A stretch of 64,000 nt of DNA. It comes from Archangium sp. Lineage in GTDB: Bacteria; Myxococcota; Myxococcia; Myxococcales; Myxococcaceae. The translations under genes and the position numbers were made by a program. Below the pieces are notes generated by a model that searched no databases, was not told the DNA's origin, and saw only the letters and a program-made list of their open reading frames with translations. The stretch covers positions 124,001 through 188,000 of the forward strand of contig JAUXRX010000042.1 in assembly GCA_030681645.1 (NCBI GenBank), given 5' to 3'. Shown piece after piece: positions 36,266-45,446 of the stretch; position 1 is the first letter of the stretch; the number at the start of each line of letters is the position of its first letter.

Positions 36266-37311
36266 TGGCCCTGGCGGGCAGCTGGCTGGTGGTCGCCACC
36301 CTCTTCACGTGGGTGACGCTGTTCAGGCTGGGGCGCCGCCGCGCCCTGCCGCCGCCGGCGCTCCGGGCGAAGGTGCTGCTCTTGAGGCCCTTCGACGAGC
36401 CGACCGAGCGCGAGGTGAAGAACCTGTCTGAGCCGTTGGCCCCGGGCGTGCGGCAGGTGGTGCTGGCCGCGTTCCGTCCCCCCTCCGCGGTGCGCGGTGA
36501 GTGGCTCTTCTCCGATCCGCCCGGGGCCAACCGGAAGGCCGGCCACCTCAGCTACGCGCTGGCGTCGCTGGGGCGCGCGGGCGAGGTGGTGGTGTGCGCC
36601 GACGCAGACGTGCGCGTGACCGAGGCGCTGCTCGCGTCGTTGATTGCCCCGGTGCAGGGGGGCGCGGCGCTCTGCACGGCGGCCCCTGCACCCGAAGGCG
36701 CGGTCGACGCCGCGGGCCATGCGCTGCGCGGGCTGCTGTCGCGCACCCACCACGCGTTCGTCGCGCTCGACGCGATGGCCGCGGGCGCCCCGGCCGTGTG
36801 TGGCAAGGCGATGGCGCTCGGGCCCGCCGCCATCGACGAGCTGCCGCGGCTGGTGAACTGCATCGGCGAAGACCTCGAACTCTCGCGCCGCCTGCACGCG
36901 CGCGGTCACCGGGTGGAGCTGGCGGACGCGGTGGCCCGCACACCCGCTGCGTCGCAGACCCTGGGCGCCGCGGTGCAGCGCATCACCCGGTGGATGCAGG
37001 TGCTCCGCGCGCACCGGCCCGCGCTCTACCCGAGCATCCCGCTGGTCTTCGCGCCCACGATTCCCCTGGTGCTCTTCGCGGCGTGGTCGGGTTCGCCCGT
37101 GCTCCTGGGCCTCGCGGCGGGCCTCTTCCTCTCGAGGACCGCGCTGTCCGTGCGGCTGTCGGGCCTGAGCGTGAGCGCGTCGTGGGAATGGCTCGCGGGT
37201 GAGGCGCTCTTGCTCGTCGCCTTCGTCCACTCGCTGGTGCTCAGGGACATCGTCTGGCGCGGCCGTCGCCTCGCGGTGAGCGCAGGTGGGCTGATCAGGG
37301 TCGTGACGTGA
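36262..37311 (+). CDS. GT21-like membrane glycosyltransferase (HpnI / ceramide glucosyltransferase type)
   Basis: A 349-aa enzyme with an N-terminal membrane helix, a cytoplasmic GT2/21 domain and three C-terminal helices. Motifs in the family order: PPGANRKAGHLS, VVVCADADV (D1/D2), IGEDLELSRRLHARGHRV (D3) and QRITRWMQVLR in the (Q/R)xxRW position. GT21 enzymes move a sugar from a nucleotide donor onto a lipid such as ceramide or a hopanoid. The next gene, an acyltransferase, overlaps its end, so a two-step glycolipid pathway is likely. Confidence 0.75.
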   Translation: MMALAGSWLVVATLFTWVTLFRLGRRRALPPPALRAKVLLLRPFDEPTEREVKNLSEPLAPGVRQVVLAAFRPPSAVRGEWLFSDPPGANRKAGHLSYALASLGRAGEVVVCADADVRVTEALLASLIAPVQGGAALCTAAPAPEGAVDAAGHALRGLLSRTHHAFVALDAMAAGAPAVCGKAMALGPAAIDELPRLVNCIGEDLELSRRLHARGHRVELADAVARTPAASQTLGAAVQRITRWMQVLRAHRPALYPSIPLVFAPTIPLVLFAAWSGSPVLLGLAAGLFLSRTALSVRLSGLSVSASWEWLAGEALLLVAFVHSLVLRDIVWRGRRLAVSAGGLIRVVT

Positions 37312-37991
37312 TCCGCGCGAACAAGGGCGGGCCGCTCGGGTGGCTCACGGCGCGCTACGTCGATTGGCGGCTGCGTCGGGACTTCCGCGGCATCTGGGTG
37401 CGTGGCGAGCTGCCGGCGTCAGACGAGAGCCTGATCTTCTACGGCAACCACCCCGGCTGGTGGGACGGCTTCGCCATGCATCACCTCTGCGTGTCGACGG
37501 GCCGCGACGGGTACTGCGTGATGGAAGAGCAGAACCTCGCGCGCTACCGCTTCCTCACCCGGCTGGGCGCGTTCTCGATTCGGCGGGGCGACGCGCGCTC
37601 GGCGGTCGAGTCACTCGGTGCCGCCCGGCGGCTCCTCGAGAGGCCTCGCGCGGTGGTGATCGTCTTTCCCGAGGGCGTGCTCACGCCGCACGCGCGTCCT
37701 CCGTTGCGGCTCGAGCGCGGCGTGGAGCTGCTCGCGCGCCGCTCGGGAGCGCGGTGCGTGCCGGTGGGGTTGCGCTACGCGTTCTTCGGCGACGAGCGGC
37801 CGGACCTGCTCATCGAGCTCGGCCAGGCGCACGCGCCCGCCGACCAGGCCACCTTCTCCGCGGCGCTCGACGGCGTGGTCAGCTCGGTGCTCAGCGCGCA
37901 GACGCTCGACGGCTTCAGGCCGTCTGCCCGTCGTGAGCGAAGCCAGGCGGCGGTGCTGAACGAGGACACGGTCCGTCGACTCCCGGGGTAG
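37308..37991 (+). CDS. PlsC-type lysophospholipid acyltransferase
   Basis: A 227-aa protein with the acyltransferase motifs YGNHPGWWDGF (NHxxxxD), FSIRRGDARSA and VIVFPEGVLTP (FPEG), plus RCVPVGLRYAFFG. It would transfer an acyl chain from acyl-CoA or acyl-ACP to a lipid hydroxyl at the inner membrane. It starts with a GTG overlapping the stop of the glycosyltransferase, so the pair probably acts on the same glycolipid. Confidence 0.85.
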   Translation: MIRANKGGPLGWLTARYVDWRLRRDFRGIWVRGELPASDESLIFYGNHPGWWDGFAMHHLCVSTGRDGYCVMEEQNLARYRFLTRLGAFSIRRGDARSAVESLGAARRLLERPRAVVIVFPEGVLTPHARPPLRLERGVELLARRSGARCVPVGLRYAFFGDERPDLLIELGQAHAPADQATFSAALDGVVSSVLSAQTLDGFRPSARRERSQAAVLNEDTVRRLPG

Positions 37992-38681
37992 GTGGCCTCG
38001 AGGATGGCGGTGAGAAGCGATCTCGTTCGCGCCCGGCTCGAGCAGGCTCTCGGCGCGGGCAAGGATGTCAGAGGGACGAGGTGTGGGTGAGCGTCCGCCC
38101 GCGCGCGCCCACCGCCCGGCGCATGAGGCTCGCCCTCATGGGCGACGCCACCAGCCTCGCCAGGATGGCTGCACGCGAAGAGGATGTTCCTCTTCGTGAT
38201 CGCAGTGCGGACGCGGAGGCGTTCGACCACACACCTCACTCCGACTGGATGTCGGTCGGGGCTCTTTCCGAGCGAAGACTGCCCTCCAGCGGGGCATTTC
38301 TGGCGCAGCGCTGCTCCACCTCTGGCGCTTTCACTCTCACCGGTCGAGAAGAGGAGCGAATTCTTCCAACTGAATGGCGGTCAGAGGTGTCTCGACCGAC
38401 ATTCAGTCGGAGTAGCCTTCACCGGTAGCCCCGGAGCGGCGCAGCCGAGATCGGAGCGAAGGTGGGCGTCCGTCTTGCCGAAATCCCGGCGCTCATGCCG
38501 CGGTCTGGGCGCGCTGCGCCGCCGTCTCCGCTCACGCGACCGCGCTCGGGCGGAGGCTCACGGCGAATGAGTCGAAGCCAGGTGCAGCCGAGCGAAAGAA
38601 AGCCCGCGGTGAGAGGCTCGCTCAGCGAAGCCAGCACTGGACGAGAACCCAGACTCACCGCCCCATCGAGGCCGGCCCACT
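37992..38681. other. Geneless region between convergent genes
   Basis: No frame in this 690-bp stretch gives a protein I believe. It holds several small hairpins: CCGAC-TGGAT-GTCGG (38241-38255), a 9-bp stem at 38176-38196 and a stronger stem at 38369-38407. Base use is less GC-rich in the middle. It may hold decayed sequence or a structured RNA. Confidence 0.5.
38369..38407. other. Hairpin with 14-position stem
   Basis: ACTGAATG, a G, then CGGTC (38369-38382) faces GACCG, an A, then CATTCAGT (38394-38407), leaving only one G-A mismatch and an 11-nt loop. No T-run follows. It is the best structured element of the geneless region. Confidence 0.45.
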
Positions 38682-40400
38682 TCAACCGCCAAAAGGCCAA
38701 CGGTAGAGCTCCGCTGCGAAGTGGCCCGACACGCGCCCACCATCCACCGTCCCGGCGTCGGTGAACTCGAGCGTGCCGTTGCCGAGCAGCCCCTGCGGCA
38801 CCGCCTGCTGGCCCTGGAACTCGAACGTCACCCCGATGCGGTTGAAGAGATCGAACGGCTGCGGCCCCGCCGAGGGATACAGCGCCGGCTCGAGCCGCAC
38901 CGCCGCCGCGCTCACGCCGCCATCACCGAGCAGCGCGACGATGTTCACCCCCACGCGCGGGCCGTCGTTGCCGCCAGTGTCGAGGCCCGCGCCGCTGCTC
39001 ACGAACGTGATCGGCACCGGCGCACCGCCCAGCGTCAGGTCGAGCGTGCCCACGCCGGTCATGAACGGGTTTGGCGCGCCCAGCGTTCCCCACGTCGTCT
39101 CGAACGTCGCCGCGATCGATCCCAGCCGCGCCAGGCAGGGTGAAGGCCGCGCCGCGCCCACCGCCGCCGGGGGATTGGCGAGCACGCCGAGCAACACCGT
39201 CCGCCGCGTGTCGATGAAGCGGCGCACGTTGGCCAGGCCCCCCGCGAGCTGCGGCTGCTGGATCGGGTGCATCAGCGGCCTCACCAACGCCTCCATGCGG
39301 CTCACCTCCGCCCGCAGCGCCGCCTCGTCGAACACGGTGTCGAGCATGAACCGCACGCGCGCGAGGTAGCGGGCCCGCGTCTCGGGCAGCTGGTACAGCC
39401 GCCGCGTCAGCTCCCCGCGCAACAGCAGGCCGTCGGGGTTGTCCGTGGTGGCCACGCCCGAGGTGAAGACCGCGTCGGCGCCCCACGGAATGAAGACGAA
39501 CTTCGAGGTGGACGGGTCCCGGTAGATGAAGAAGTTGTTGGTGTTGCTCGCGTACCCGTCCCAGTGGCGCAGGAGCGTCTCCATCGCCCAGAAGTCGATG
39601 AACTGCGTCACGTCGACGAGCGGCTCGAGCCGCGCGAGCAGCTCCGCGTCTGGCACGGTGAGGGCGGCGGTCACCGCGGCGAGGTCGGAGCGGTCCACCA
39701 CCGTGTTCTTCAGGTCGAAGGTGCGCTCGAAGGTGGGGTTGAAGTCGCTGAGCGTGCCCTCGTAGAGGTTGCCGCCCGCCTTGTCGAAGCGGCGCCGGAG
39801 CAGGTCCTTGTCGATCGCCTCGACGTGCGCGTACACGCCGAGGTCGGCGCCGTTCACCCGCACGTGCGCGTAGTTGCAGCGCGGCGCCACCAGGCCGGCC
39901 TTCGCGAACAACGCGTAGCCGAGGCACTGGCGGACGATCGCTGGATCCTGCTGCGCGTTGTTGAGCGTCATCGCGTCGAGCCCCGAGACCACCTGCCCGT
40001 CGAGGTACTCGTCGAACTTGAGCTTGAGCGAGGGCCGGTAGATCGACAGCGAGCCGAGGAAGCCCTTCTTCTTGATGGTGGCGCGGGTGAGCCGCGTGCC
40101 GTCGACCGTGACCGTGCCCTCGAAGGTGGTGAACGGCGAAGGAAATGGCTGCGCCGTGCAGTCGCCCCCCAGCAGGGTGAAGAGATCGCGCGTCTGGTTG
40201 CGCAGCGTCTCCCAGTCCGCGGGCGGGAGCTCCACGTCCACCTGCACCAGGTGCGTCTTCTCGAAGAGCGGCGCGGTCGGGTCTCCCGCATCCACCGGGC
40301 TGCCGGCGTCAGGGCGGGGCGCTCCGCCGTCAGGCGTGGTCAGCGGCGCCGGGCAACCGCAGACCAGCAGGGCGAGCAGGAACGGGCGGGTGGGGGACAC
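38682..40400 (-). CDS. CotH-kinase-family lipoprotein
   Basis: A 572-aa protein from a GTG start with a lipoprotein signal (PFLLALLVCGC). The CotH fold is shown by WETLRNQTRD, ATIKKKGFLGS, LKLKFDEYLDGQ, MTLNNAQQDPAIVRQCLGY, GVYAHVEAIDKDLLRRRFD, GNLYEGTLSDF and FIDFWAMETLLRHWDGY. CotH proteins are atypical kinases that phosphorylate Ser of surface or coat proteins; the DGYASNTNNFFIYRD and FIPWGADAVFTS stretches fit the active site. A C-terminal beta domain of about 140 residues follows. It is exported, so any ATP-dependent role outside the cytoplasm is unclear. Confidence 0.85.
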   Translation of the reverse strand: MSPTRPFLLALLVCGCPAPLTTPDGGAPRPDAGSPVDAGDPTAPLFEKTHLVQVDVELPPADWETLRNQTRDLFTLLGGDCTAQPFPSPFTTFEGTVTVDGTRLTRATIKKKGFLGSLSIYRPSLKLKFDEYLDGQVVSGLDAMTLNNAQQDPAIVRQCLGYALFAKAGLVAPRCNYAHVRVNGADLGVYAHVEAIDKDLLRRRFDKAGGNLYEGTLSDFNPTFERTFDLKNTVVDRSDLAAVTAALTVPDAELLARLEPLVDVTQFIDFWAMETLLRHWDGYASNTNNFFIYRDPSTSKFVFIPWGADAVFTSGVATTDNPDGLLLRGELTRRLYQLPETRARYLARVRFMLDTVFDEAALRAEVSRMEALVRPLMHPIQQPQLAGGLANVRRFIDTRRTVLLGVLANPPAAVGAARPSPCLARLGSIAATFETTWGTLGAPNPFMTGVGTLDLTLGGAPVPITFVSSGAGLDTGGNDGPRVGVNIVALLGDGGVSAAAVRLEPALYPSAGPQPFDLFNRIGVTFEFQGQQAVPQGLLGNGTLEFTDAGTVDGGRVSGHFAAELYRWPFGG

Positions 40401-40430
40401 GGTGAGCAGCAGACACTACACTGCCCGTCC

Positions 40431-41294
40431 ATGCCGAACCCCATCGGTCCCCGCCCCGTCACCGCGCCCGGCGTCAACACCCCGGCCGCGCCGCCGCGCA
40501 CCGTGGACGTCGGCAGCATCACCCGCGACGAGCTGGCGCGGCTCAAGCAATCGAGCCCCGCCCTGGCGCGCACCATCGAGCAGGCGAAGTCGACGTACGG
40601 CGACTTCCTCTCCCGCACGCCGGCGGCGCGGCTCACCGTCACCACGCCTTCGGGAAACGGCGGCGCGCCCGTGCTCACGCTGCTGCCGCCCGGGTTCGAT
40701 GCCTCGAAGCCCGCCACCGTGCAGACCCACTTTCACGGGGACCACACCTCGGTCGCCGCGCCCAACGGCTCGCACACCGGCAACATCAAGGAGCAGCTGA
40801 CGAAGGAGCCGCAGCGCGTCTGGGTGCTGCCCGAGGCGCAGGGCAACGTGGGCGGCGCGGGCACCGCCTGGAACAACGTGAAGGACCACGCCGGCACCGT
40901 GCGCGACGCGCTGGCGGGCGCGGGGGTGAGCGCGGCGAGCGGCACGAAGCACGTCGTCTCGGCGCACTCCGCCGGAGGCCGGGCCCTCGCAGCGGCGATG
41001 ACCAGCGGCACCTTGAAGACTGATCAGCTGGTGCTGCTCGACTGTCTCTACGAGCGCGAAGCCGGCCCGGGCGCGAACACCGCCATCCTCGACGCGGTGA
41101 AGAACGGCGCGCTCGCGCAGGTGAAGGACGTGGTGATCGTCGCCACCGGCAGCTACCCGGCCGAGCGCAACGACAAGCTGATCGCCGCGGGCAGCGGGAA
41201 GGTGCGCATGGAGAAGCTCATGCCGCGCCAGGGCCTCTCGAACCACGAGGCCGCCGCGCGCAACCACCTCGTGCCGAAGCAGTCCTGGTCCTGA
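40431..41294 (+). CDS. Alpha/beta-hydrolase-like protein
   Basis: A 287-aa protein from the ATG at 40431. The N terminus (about 45 residues) is Pro-rich and lacks a signal peptide. The body shows LTLLPPGFDASKPATVQTHF and HGDHTS (oxyanion loop region), then VSAHSAGGRALAAAM, a Ser nucleophile elbow of the alpha/beta-hydrolase type, and VLLDCLYER as the likely acid strand. A late His (NHLVPKQSW) could complete the triad. The substrate is unknown. It is divergent from the CotH gene, with 30 bp between starts. Confidence 0.55.
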   Translation: MPNPIGPRPVTAPGVNTPAAPPRTVDVGSITRDELARLKQSSPALARTIEQAKSTYGDFLSRTPAARLTVTTPSGNGGAPVLTLLPPGFDASKPATVQTHFHGDHTSVAAPNGSHTGNIKEQLTKEPQRVWVLPEAQGNVGGAGTAWNNVKDHAGTVRDALAGAGVSAASGTKHVVSAHSAGGRALAAAMTSGTLKTDQLVLLDCLYEREAGPGANTAILDAVKNGALAQVKDVVIVATGSYPAERNDKLIAAGSGKVRMEKLMPRQGLSNHEAAARNHLVPKQSWS

Positions 41295-41602
41295 TCAGGG
41301 CTGATCCCAGGAAGGGTTGATCGATCTCAAGGTCCGGGGCGGCAACTCCTGCACCCCTCGGTGACCACCGCGCAGGATGAGCGCCGGTCCCCCGGCAAGC
41401 CCCGTCAAGCGCACCTCCGCACAGCTCGCTCCACAGCCTCGCGCTCAACCGGCCGCGCTTCCTCGGAGAGCGTCGTCGAGCCGTGATCCTCGGGTGTTTA
41501 CCCGAGCCTTTCTCGGGCATCCGCTCCGCTCAACTCATGACCGCACCTGATGGGCGCCGCTCCGGAGCGCCTTACGTTTGTAATCGAAAGGCAGGGCACA
41601 CC
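41295..41602. other. Intergenic stretch with a terminator-like hairpin
   Basis: CTCGGGT-GTTT-ACCCGAG (41489-41506) followed by CCTTTCTC may end transcription before the next gene. No gene is seen in the 308 bp. AT-richer sequence (TTGTAATCGAAAGG) lies just upstream of 41603 and may belong to that gene's promoter and ribosome site. Confidence 0.35.
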
Positions 41603-42046
41603 ATGACTCGATACGAAAGCAGGACGCAGGTTGGCGGCGGTTACTACTTCAACACCACCAGCTGGTCGCTCCACGCCGTGGACGGTGAGCGCGGCGAGCT
41701 GCCGGGTGAAATGGGGACCAGGTGGGTGCGGCTGCCCACCGTGGTGATGATCGCCGCTGCGGCGGTCTTCAGCCTGGCCTTCGTCCTCTTCCTCCCCGTC
41801 GTCGGCCTGGGGCTCTTCGCCTGGGTCGTCGGTGGAGCCATCGTCCGCAAGCTCGGCCACTTCGTGGTGCGCGCCGTGGAAGCCTTCGTCCACCTCTTCG
41901 CACCGCAGTGGCGCCCTGGTGAGGCCTGGCTGACCCGGCACGAGCCCACGCCCACCGCCGGCCCCGCCCCCGAAGCCACCCACGAAGAGCTCAAGAACGA
42001 GGTCGAGACCCGTCGCGCCGCCGAGGAGCTGTCCGAGAAGAAGTAG
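41603..42046 (+). CDS. Membrane protein of unknown function before the cytochrome operon
   Basis: A 147-aa protein from the ATG at 41603 with AAAGG upstream. The N-terminal 45 residues are soluble (TQVGGGYYFNTTSWSLHAVD), followed by a hydrophobic block of about 50 residues that probably forms two helices (VMIAAAAVFSLAFVLFLPVV...) and a charged Glu/Ala-rich tail. I do not recognise a family. It lies 58 bp before the nine-haem cytochrome gene and could be cotranscribed. Confidence 0.6.
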   Translation: MTRYESRTQVGGGYYFNTTSWSLHAVDGERGELPGEMGTRWVRLPTVVMIAAAAVFSLAFVLFLPVVGLGLFAWVVGGAIVRKLGHFVVRAVEAFVHLFAPQWRPGEAWLTRHEPTPTAGPAPEATHEELKNEVETRRAAEELSEKK

Positions 42047-42104
42047 GCCCGCTGCGTGCAGGTTGATCACCGATGAGTCGCTCTGGCAGCGGAAGGAGTT
42101 TGCG

Positions 42105-43175
42105 ATGCGCACATGGGGAAGGTGGTTGGCGCTGGTTGGCCTGGTGATGGCTGCCAGCGCCTGGGCTCGGAGCCGAGATGGTGGCACCGGCCCGCGCGAT
42201 CGCACCGAAGACATGGCCTGCCTCGAATGCCACGGCGACAAGGACTCCGAGGCCTACCTCGAGGACGACTCGACGCTCTCCACCTTCGTCGACGCCGAGG
42301 TGCTCTCCCACTCGGTGCACGCCGAGGTCGACTGCACCGAGTGCCACACCGAGTTCAAGGGCCAGGGTGACAAACACAAGGCCACGCCCTTCGCCAACCG
42401 CCGCGCCGTGACGCTCGCGTACAGCAAGCAGTGCAAGGACTGTCACTTCCAGAACTTCACCCGCTCGCTCGACGGGGTGCACGCCGGGCTGCAGGCCGAG
42501 GGCAAGACGGAAGCGGCGGTGTGCGTCGACTGCCATGGTGGCCACGACATCGGCAAGGCCGCCGAGCCACGCTCCGCCATCTCGCGCACCTGCGCGAAGT
42601 GCCACGAGAAGATCTCCAACGTCTACGCCATGAGCGTTCACGGCAGCGCGCTCCAGGAGAAGGAGAACCCCGACGTCCCTTCCTGCACCGACTGCCACCG
42701 CGCCCACGACATCGCCGACCCGCGCCAGAACGCCTGGCGGCTCGAGACCCCGCAGATGTGCGGCCGCTGTCACACCGACGAGAAGATGATGAAGAAGTAC
42801 GGCCTGTCGACGCACGTGCTGTCCAGCTACCTGCAGGACTTCCACGGCACCTCGGTGGCGCTGCAAAAGGGCACCAACGACGCGCCCGTCACCGCCCTGT
42901 GCACCGACTGCCACGGCATTCACGACATCTCGAAGGTCGACGCCCCGGGCTCGAAGGTGAAGGAGAACCTCGCCGAGACCTGCCGCAAGTGCCACCCGGG
43001 CTCGTCCTCGCCTGACTTCCCCGCGGCGTGGCTCTCGCACTACGAGCCGACGTGGGAACGCGCGCCGCTCGTGTGGGTGGTGCAGGGCGCCTACGACATC
43101 CTCATCCCCGTGATGATCGGCAGTCTGATCCTCCAGATCGCGCTGCACCTCTGGCGCGTGGTGGCCAACCGATGA
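42105..43175 (+). CDS. Nine-haem cytochrome c, membrane-anchored (CbcL-like)
   Basis: A 356-aa exported protein with a signal peptide (LALVGLVMAASAWA) and exactly nine CxxCH haem-binding motifs: CLECH, CTECH, CKDCH, CVDCH, CAKCH, CTDCH, CGRCH, CTDCH and CRKCH. Extra His residues between them are available as sixth ligands. One C-terminal helix (ILIPVMIGSLILQIALHLW) anchors it. It is coupled to the cytochrome b gene by an ATGA overlap. In Geobacter, CbcL joins nine c haems and a diheme b domain in one chain to oxidise quinol at low potential. Here the two parts are separate. Function in extracellular or anaerobic respiration is inferred. Confidence 0.85.
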   Translation: MRTWGRWLALVGLVMAASAWARSRDGGTGPRDRTEDMACLECHGDKDSEAYLEDDSTLSTFVDAEVLSHSVHAEVDCTECHTEFKGQGDKHKATPFANRRAVTLAYSKQCKDCHFQNFTRSLDGVHAGLQAEGKTEAAVCVDCHGGHDIGKAAEPRSAISRTCAKCHEKISNVYAMSVHGSALQEKENPDVPSCTDCHRAHDIADPRQNAWRLETPQMCGRCHTDEKMMKKYGLSTHVLSSYLQDFHGTSVALQKGTNDAPVTALCTDCHGIHDISKVDAPGSKVKENLAETCRKCHPGSSSPDFPAAWLSHYEPTWERAPLVWVVQGAYDILIPVMIGSLILQIALHLWRVVANR

Positions 43176-43945
43176 GCACCTCCGACTCCGTCCGGCGCTT
43201 CTCCGCCCTGCAGATCTTCGAGCACATCGCCATGATGGTGCTCTTCACCGCCCTGTGCGTCACCGGCTTCCCCCAGAAGTTCTTCTCGGCGTCGGCCTCG
43301 CAGGCCCTGGTCGAGGCCTTCGGAGGCGTGGCCGCCATGCGCCTCGTCCATCGCATCTCGGGGCTGCTCTTCACGCTGCTGGCCCTCTGGCACCTGGGCG
43401 AGGCGCTGCTGCCCATCTTCCGGCGCAAAGCCAACCTGGGCATGGTGGCCACCCGCAAGGACTTCACCGACGCCGTCACCACGCTGCGCTACTACCTGGG
43501 CCTGACCCGCGAGCAGGCGCGCTTCGACCGCTTCGACTACCGGCAGAAGTTCGAATACTGGGGGCTGGTGATGGGCACCGTGGTGATGGTGGGGACGGGG
43601 CTCATCCTCCTCTTCCCCATCCTGGTGACCAACCTGCTGCCGGGCCAGATCATCCCCGCCTCCAAGGTGATGCACGGCAGCGAGGGGCTGATGGCCTTCC
43701 TCGTCATCATCATCTGGCACATCTACAACGCCCACCTGAGCCCCGAGGTGTTCCCCTTCGACACCTCCATCTTCACCGGGCGCATCAGCCGGCACCGCAT
43801 GGAACGCGAGCACCCGCTGGAACTGGAGCGGCTCGACCAGGAAGCGAAGGCCCTCGAGGCCGCTGCCCCACCACCGCTCCCCGCGCCGACGGAGCCGCCC
43901 CCCGCCGAGCCCCCCGTCGCACCGGAGCCCGGAGGCCGTGGCTGA
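43172..43945 (+). CDS. Cytochrome b (HydC/FdnI-like) quinone-linked subunit
   Basis: A 257-aa integral membrane protein with four helices and the His pattern of diheme b cytochromes: EHIAMMVLFTALCVTG (helix 1), LVHRISGLLFTLLALWHLGE (helix 2), the VMGTVVMVGTGLILLFPI helix and HGSEGLMAFLVIIIWHIYNAHLSP (helix 4). The tail is Pro/Glu-rich. It would pass electrons between the quinone pool and the nine-haem cytochrome encoded just upstream. The 3' end overlaps the M56 protease gene by 8 bp. Confidence 0.85.
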   Translation: MSTSDSVRRFSALQIFEHIAMMVLFTALCVTGFPQKFFSASASQALVEAFGGVAAMRLVHRISGLLFTLLALWHLGEALLPIFRRKANLGMVATRKDFTDAVTTLRYYLGLTREQARFDRFDYRQKFEYWGLVMGTVVMVGTGLILLFPILVTNLLPGQIIPASKVMHGSEGLMAFLVIIIWHIYNAHLSPEVFPFDTSIFTGRISRHRMEREHPLELERLDQEAKALEAAAPPPLPAPTEPPPAEPPVAPEPGGRG

Positions 43946-44888
43946 GCACCTCAACGAGGTCGTTCTCCAGTCACTGCTCGCCGCGCTGGTCGTGGAGGCG
44001 CTGCTGCGGCTGTGGGAGGTCGGCTCGCCTCACCTGCGCCTGGCCTGCCGGTCCTTCGCCTTCGTGGCGCCGCTGGTGCTCCTCCCGCTCTTCGAGCTGC
44101 TGGCGCCCTTCCGGCACGCGGACTGGTTCGCCGATGGCCCGGCGCTGATCGCCACCCGCCACCTCGCCGCGTTCTCGGTGGGCGGCATCGGGGTCGACCG
44201 GCTGTGGCCCTGGCCGGTCTGGGCGCTGGGCGTGCTGCTGCTCTCGAGGGACCTGGGGCCGCTGCTGGCCCGCGGCTCCCGCCCTCGCGGCCTCGCGGGC
44301 GAGGTCGACACCTCCCGGGTGGAAGCGCTGGTGCAGAGCCTCGCCGTCACCGCGGGGGTCAAGCCGCCCCGGGTGACGGTGGTGGACGCGCCGGGCCCGG
44401 TCCTCCTCTGCGTCGGGGTGTGGCGCCCCCGGCTGCTCGTCTCGGCCCGGCTCTTCGCGCTGCTCGACGAAGGCGAGCTCCGCGCGGCCGTCGCTCACGA
44501 GCTCTCGCACGTGCGTCGCCACGACGTGCTCGCCAGCTGGGTGATGCTGGGCCTGCGCGTGGTGCAGGCGTTCAACCCGGTGGCCCAGGTGCTCGGGCGC
44601 AGCCTGGCCTGGGAAACGGAGCTGCGCGCCGACGCCGACGCCGCCCGCTGGACCGGCCGCCCCGCCACCCTGGCCTCGGCGCTGCTCAAGGTGTTCGGCA
44701 CGCCGGGGCCGCCGGCCCTCGGCGCGCTGGGGCTCACCGCAAGGCTCCAGCGCGCGCGCGTCTTCGGGCTCGAGGCCCGCTGCCGCCTGCTGCTCGCGCC
44801 CCCGGAAGATCCTTCCCTCGCACCCGGCCCCGGGCTGCTCGCGGCGGCCGCGCTCGGGCTCGTCACCCTGCTGTTCTTCGTCACCTGA
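43938..44888 (+). CDS. M56/BlaR1-like membrane metalloprotease
   Basis: A 316-aa membrane protein starting at a GTG. It has hydrophobic N-terminal helices, then a soluble part with AVAHELSHVRRHDVLASW, which contains the zinc motif HExxH (HELSH), and a later ETELRADADAARWTG with the third zinc ligand. This is the layout of M56 peptidases such as BlaR1, which cut regulators after sensing a signal. It overlaps the cytochrome b gene and precedes a small exported protein and a NarX/NarL pair, so it may control the respiratory genes by cleavage. No beta-lactam sensor domain follows. Confidence 0.8.
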   Translation: MAEHLNEVVLQSLLAALVVEALLRLWEVGSPHLRLACRSFAFVAPLVLLPLFELLAPFRHADWFADGPALIATRHLAAFSVGGIGVDRLWPWPVWALGVLLLSRDLGPLLARGSRPRGLAGEVDTSRVEALVQSLAVTAGVKPPRVTVVDAPGPVLLCVGVWRPRLLVSARLFALLDEGELRAAVAHELSHVRRHDVLASWVMLGLRVVQAFNPVAQVLGRSLAWETELRADADAARWTGRPATLASALLKVFGTPGPPALGALGLTARLQRARVFGLEARCRLLLAPPEDPSLAPGPGLLAAAALGLVTLLFFVT

Positions 44889-44894
44889 GGTCCC

Positions 44895-45446
44895 ATGCGC
44901 ACTTCAAAGCCTTCGGGGTTGGCCCGGGTCGCACAGGCGGCCGCGTTGCTGCTGGTGGCGGGCGTCACCCTGCGCGCCTTCGATTGGTTGCCCCGCTCTG
45001 CCGCGCAGGAGCGCCGGGTCAAGGACATGCCCAGCATCGAGGCCGTCGAGCAGGCGGCCGGGCGCCGGCTGGCGCTGCCGGCCTGGTTTCCCCGAAGCCT
45101 GACCTGGCCGCCCTCGCGCGTGCAGGTGGCGGGCGCGGGCCCTGACCTGGTCGCGCTCGAGTTCGGCCCCGGCGATGGCGGCGTGCCCCTGTTGGTGCTC
45201 GCCGAGTCGGTGCGAGACCCGCTGCCCTTCCCCCCGGCGTTCTTCCCTCCGGGCCTGGCCCTCGGGACGCAGGCGCTGGCCTGGCGGGGCGGCGAGGCGC
45301 GCTTGTCCAGATTCCGCGGCGAGGACGGCGCGGCCTGGGTCGAGCTGGCGTGGGAGCAGGACGGGCAGGCCTTCGCCTTCCGTTCCCGCGGCTCGCTGGA
45401 ACAACTGCTCGACCTCGCCGCCAGCGTGCATCGCGAGGGCCCATGA
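44895..45446 (+). CDS. Small exported protein of the respiratory operon
   Basis: A 183-aa protein with a single N-terminal helix or signal (VAQAAALLLVAGVTLRAF). The remainder is a beta-rich domain (VAGAGPDLVALEFGPG, ALAWRGGEARLSRF, GAAWVELAWEQDGQAFAF). No known motif is present. It lies 6 bp after the M56 gene and overlaps the kinase gene start, so it belongs to this operon. It may be the sensor or substrate of the protease. Confidence 0.55.
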   Translation: MRTSKPSGLARVAQAAALLLVAGVTLRAFDWLPRSAAQERRVKDMPSIEAVEQAAGRRLALPAWFPRSLTWPPSRVQVAGAGPDLVALEFGPGDGGVPLLVLAESVRDPLPFPPAFFPPGLALGTQALAWRGGEARLSRFRGEDGAAWVELAWEQDGQAFAFRSRGSLEQLLDLAASVHREGP

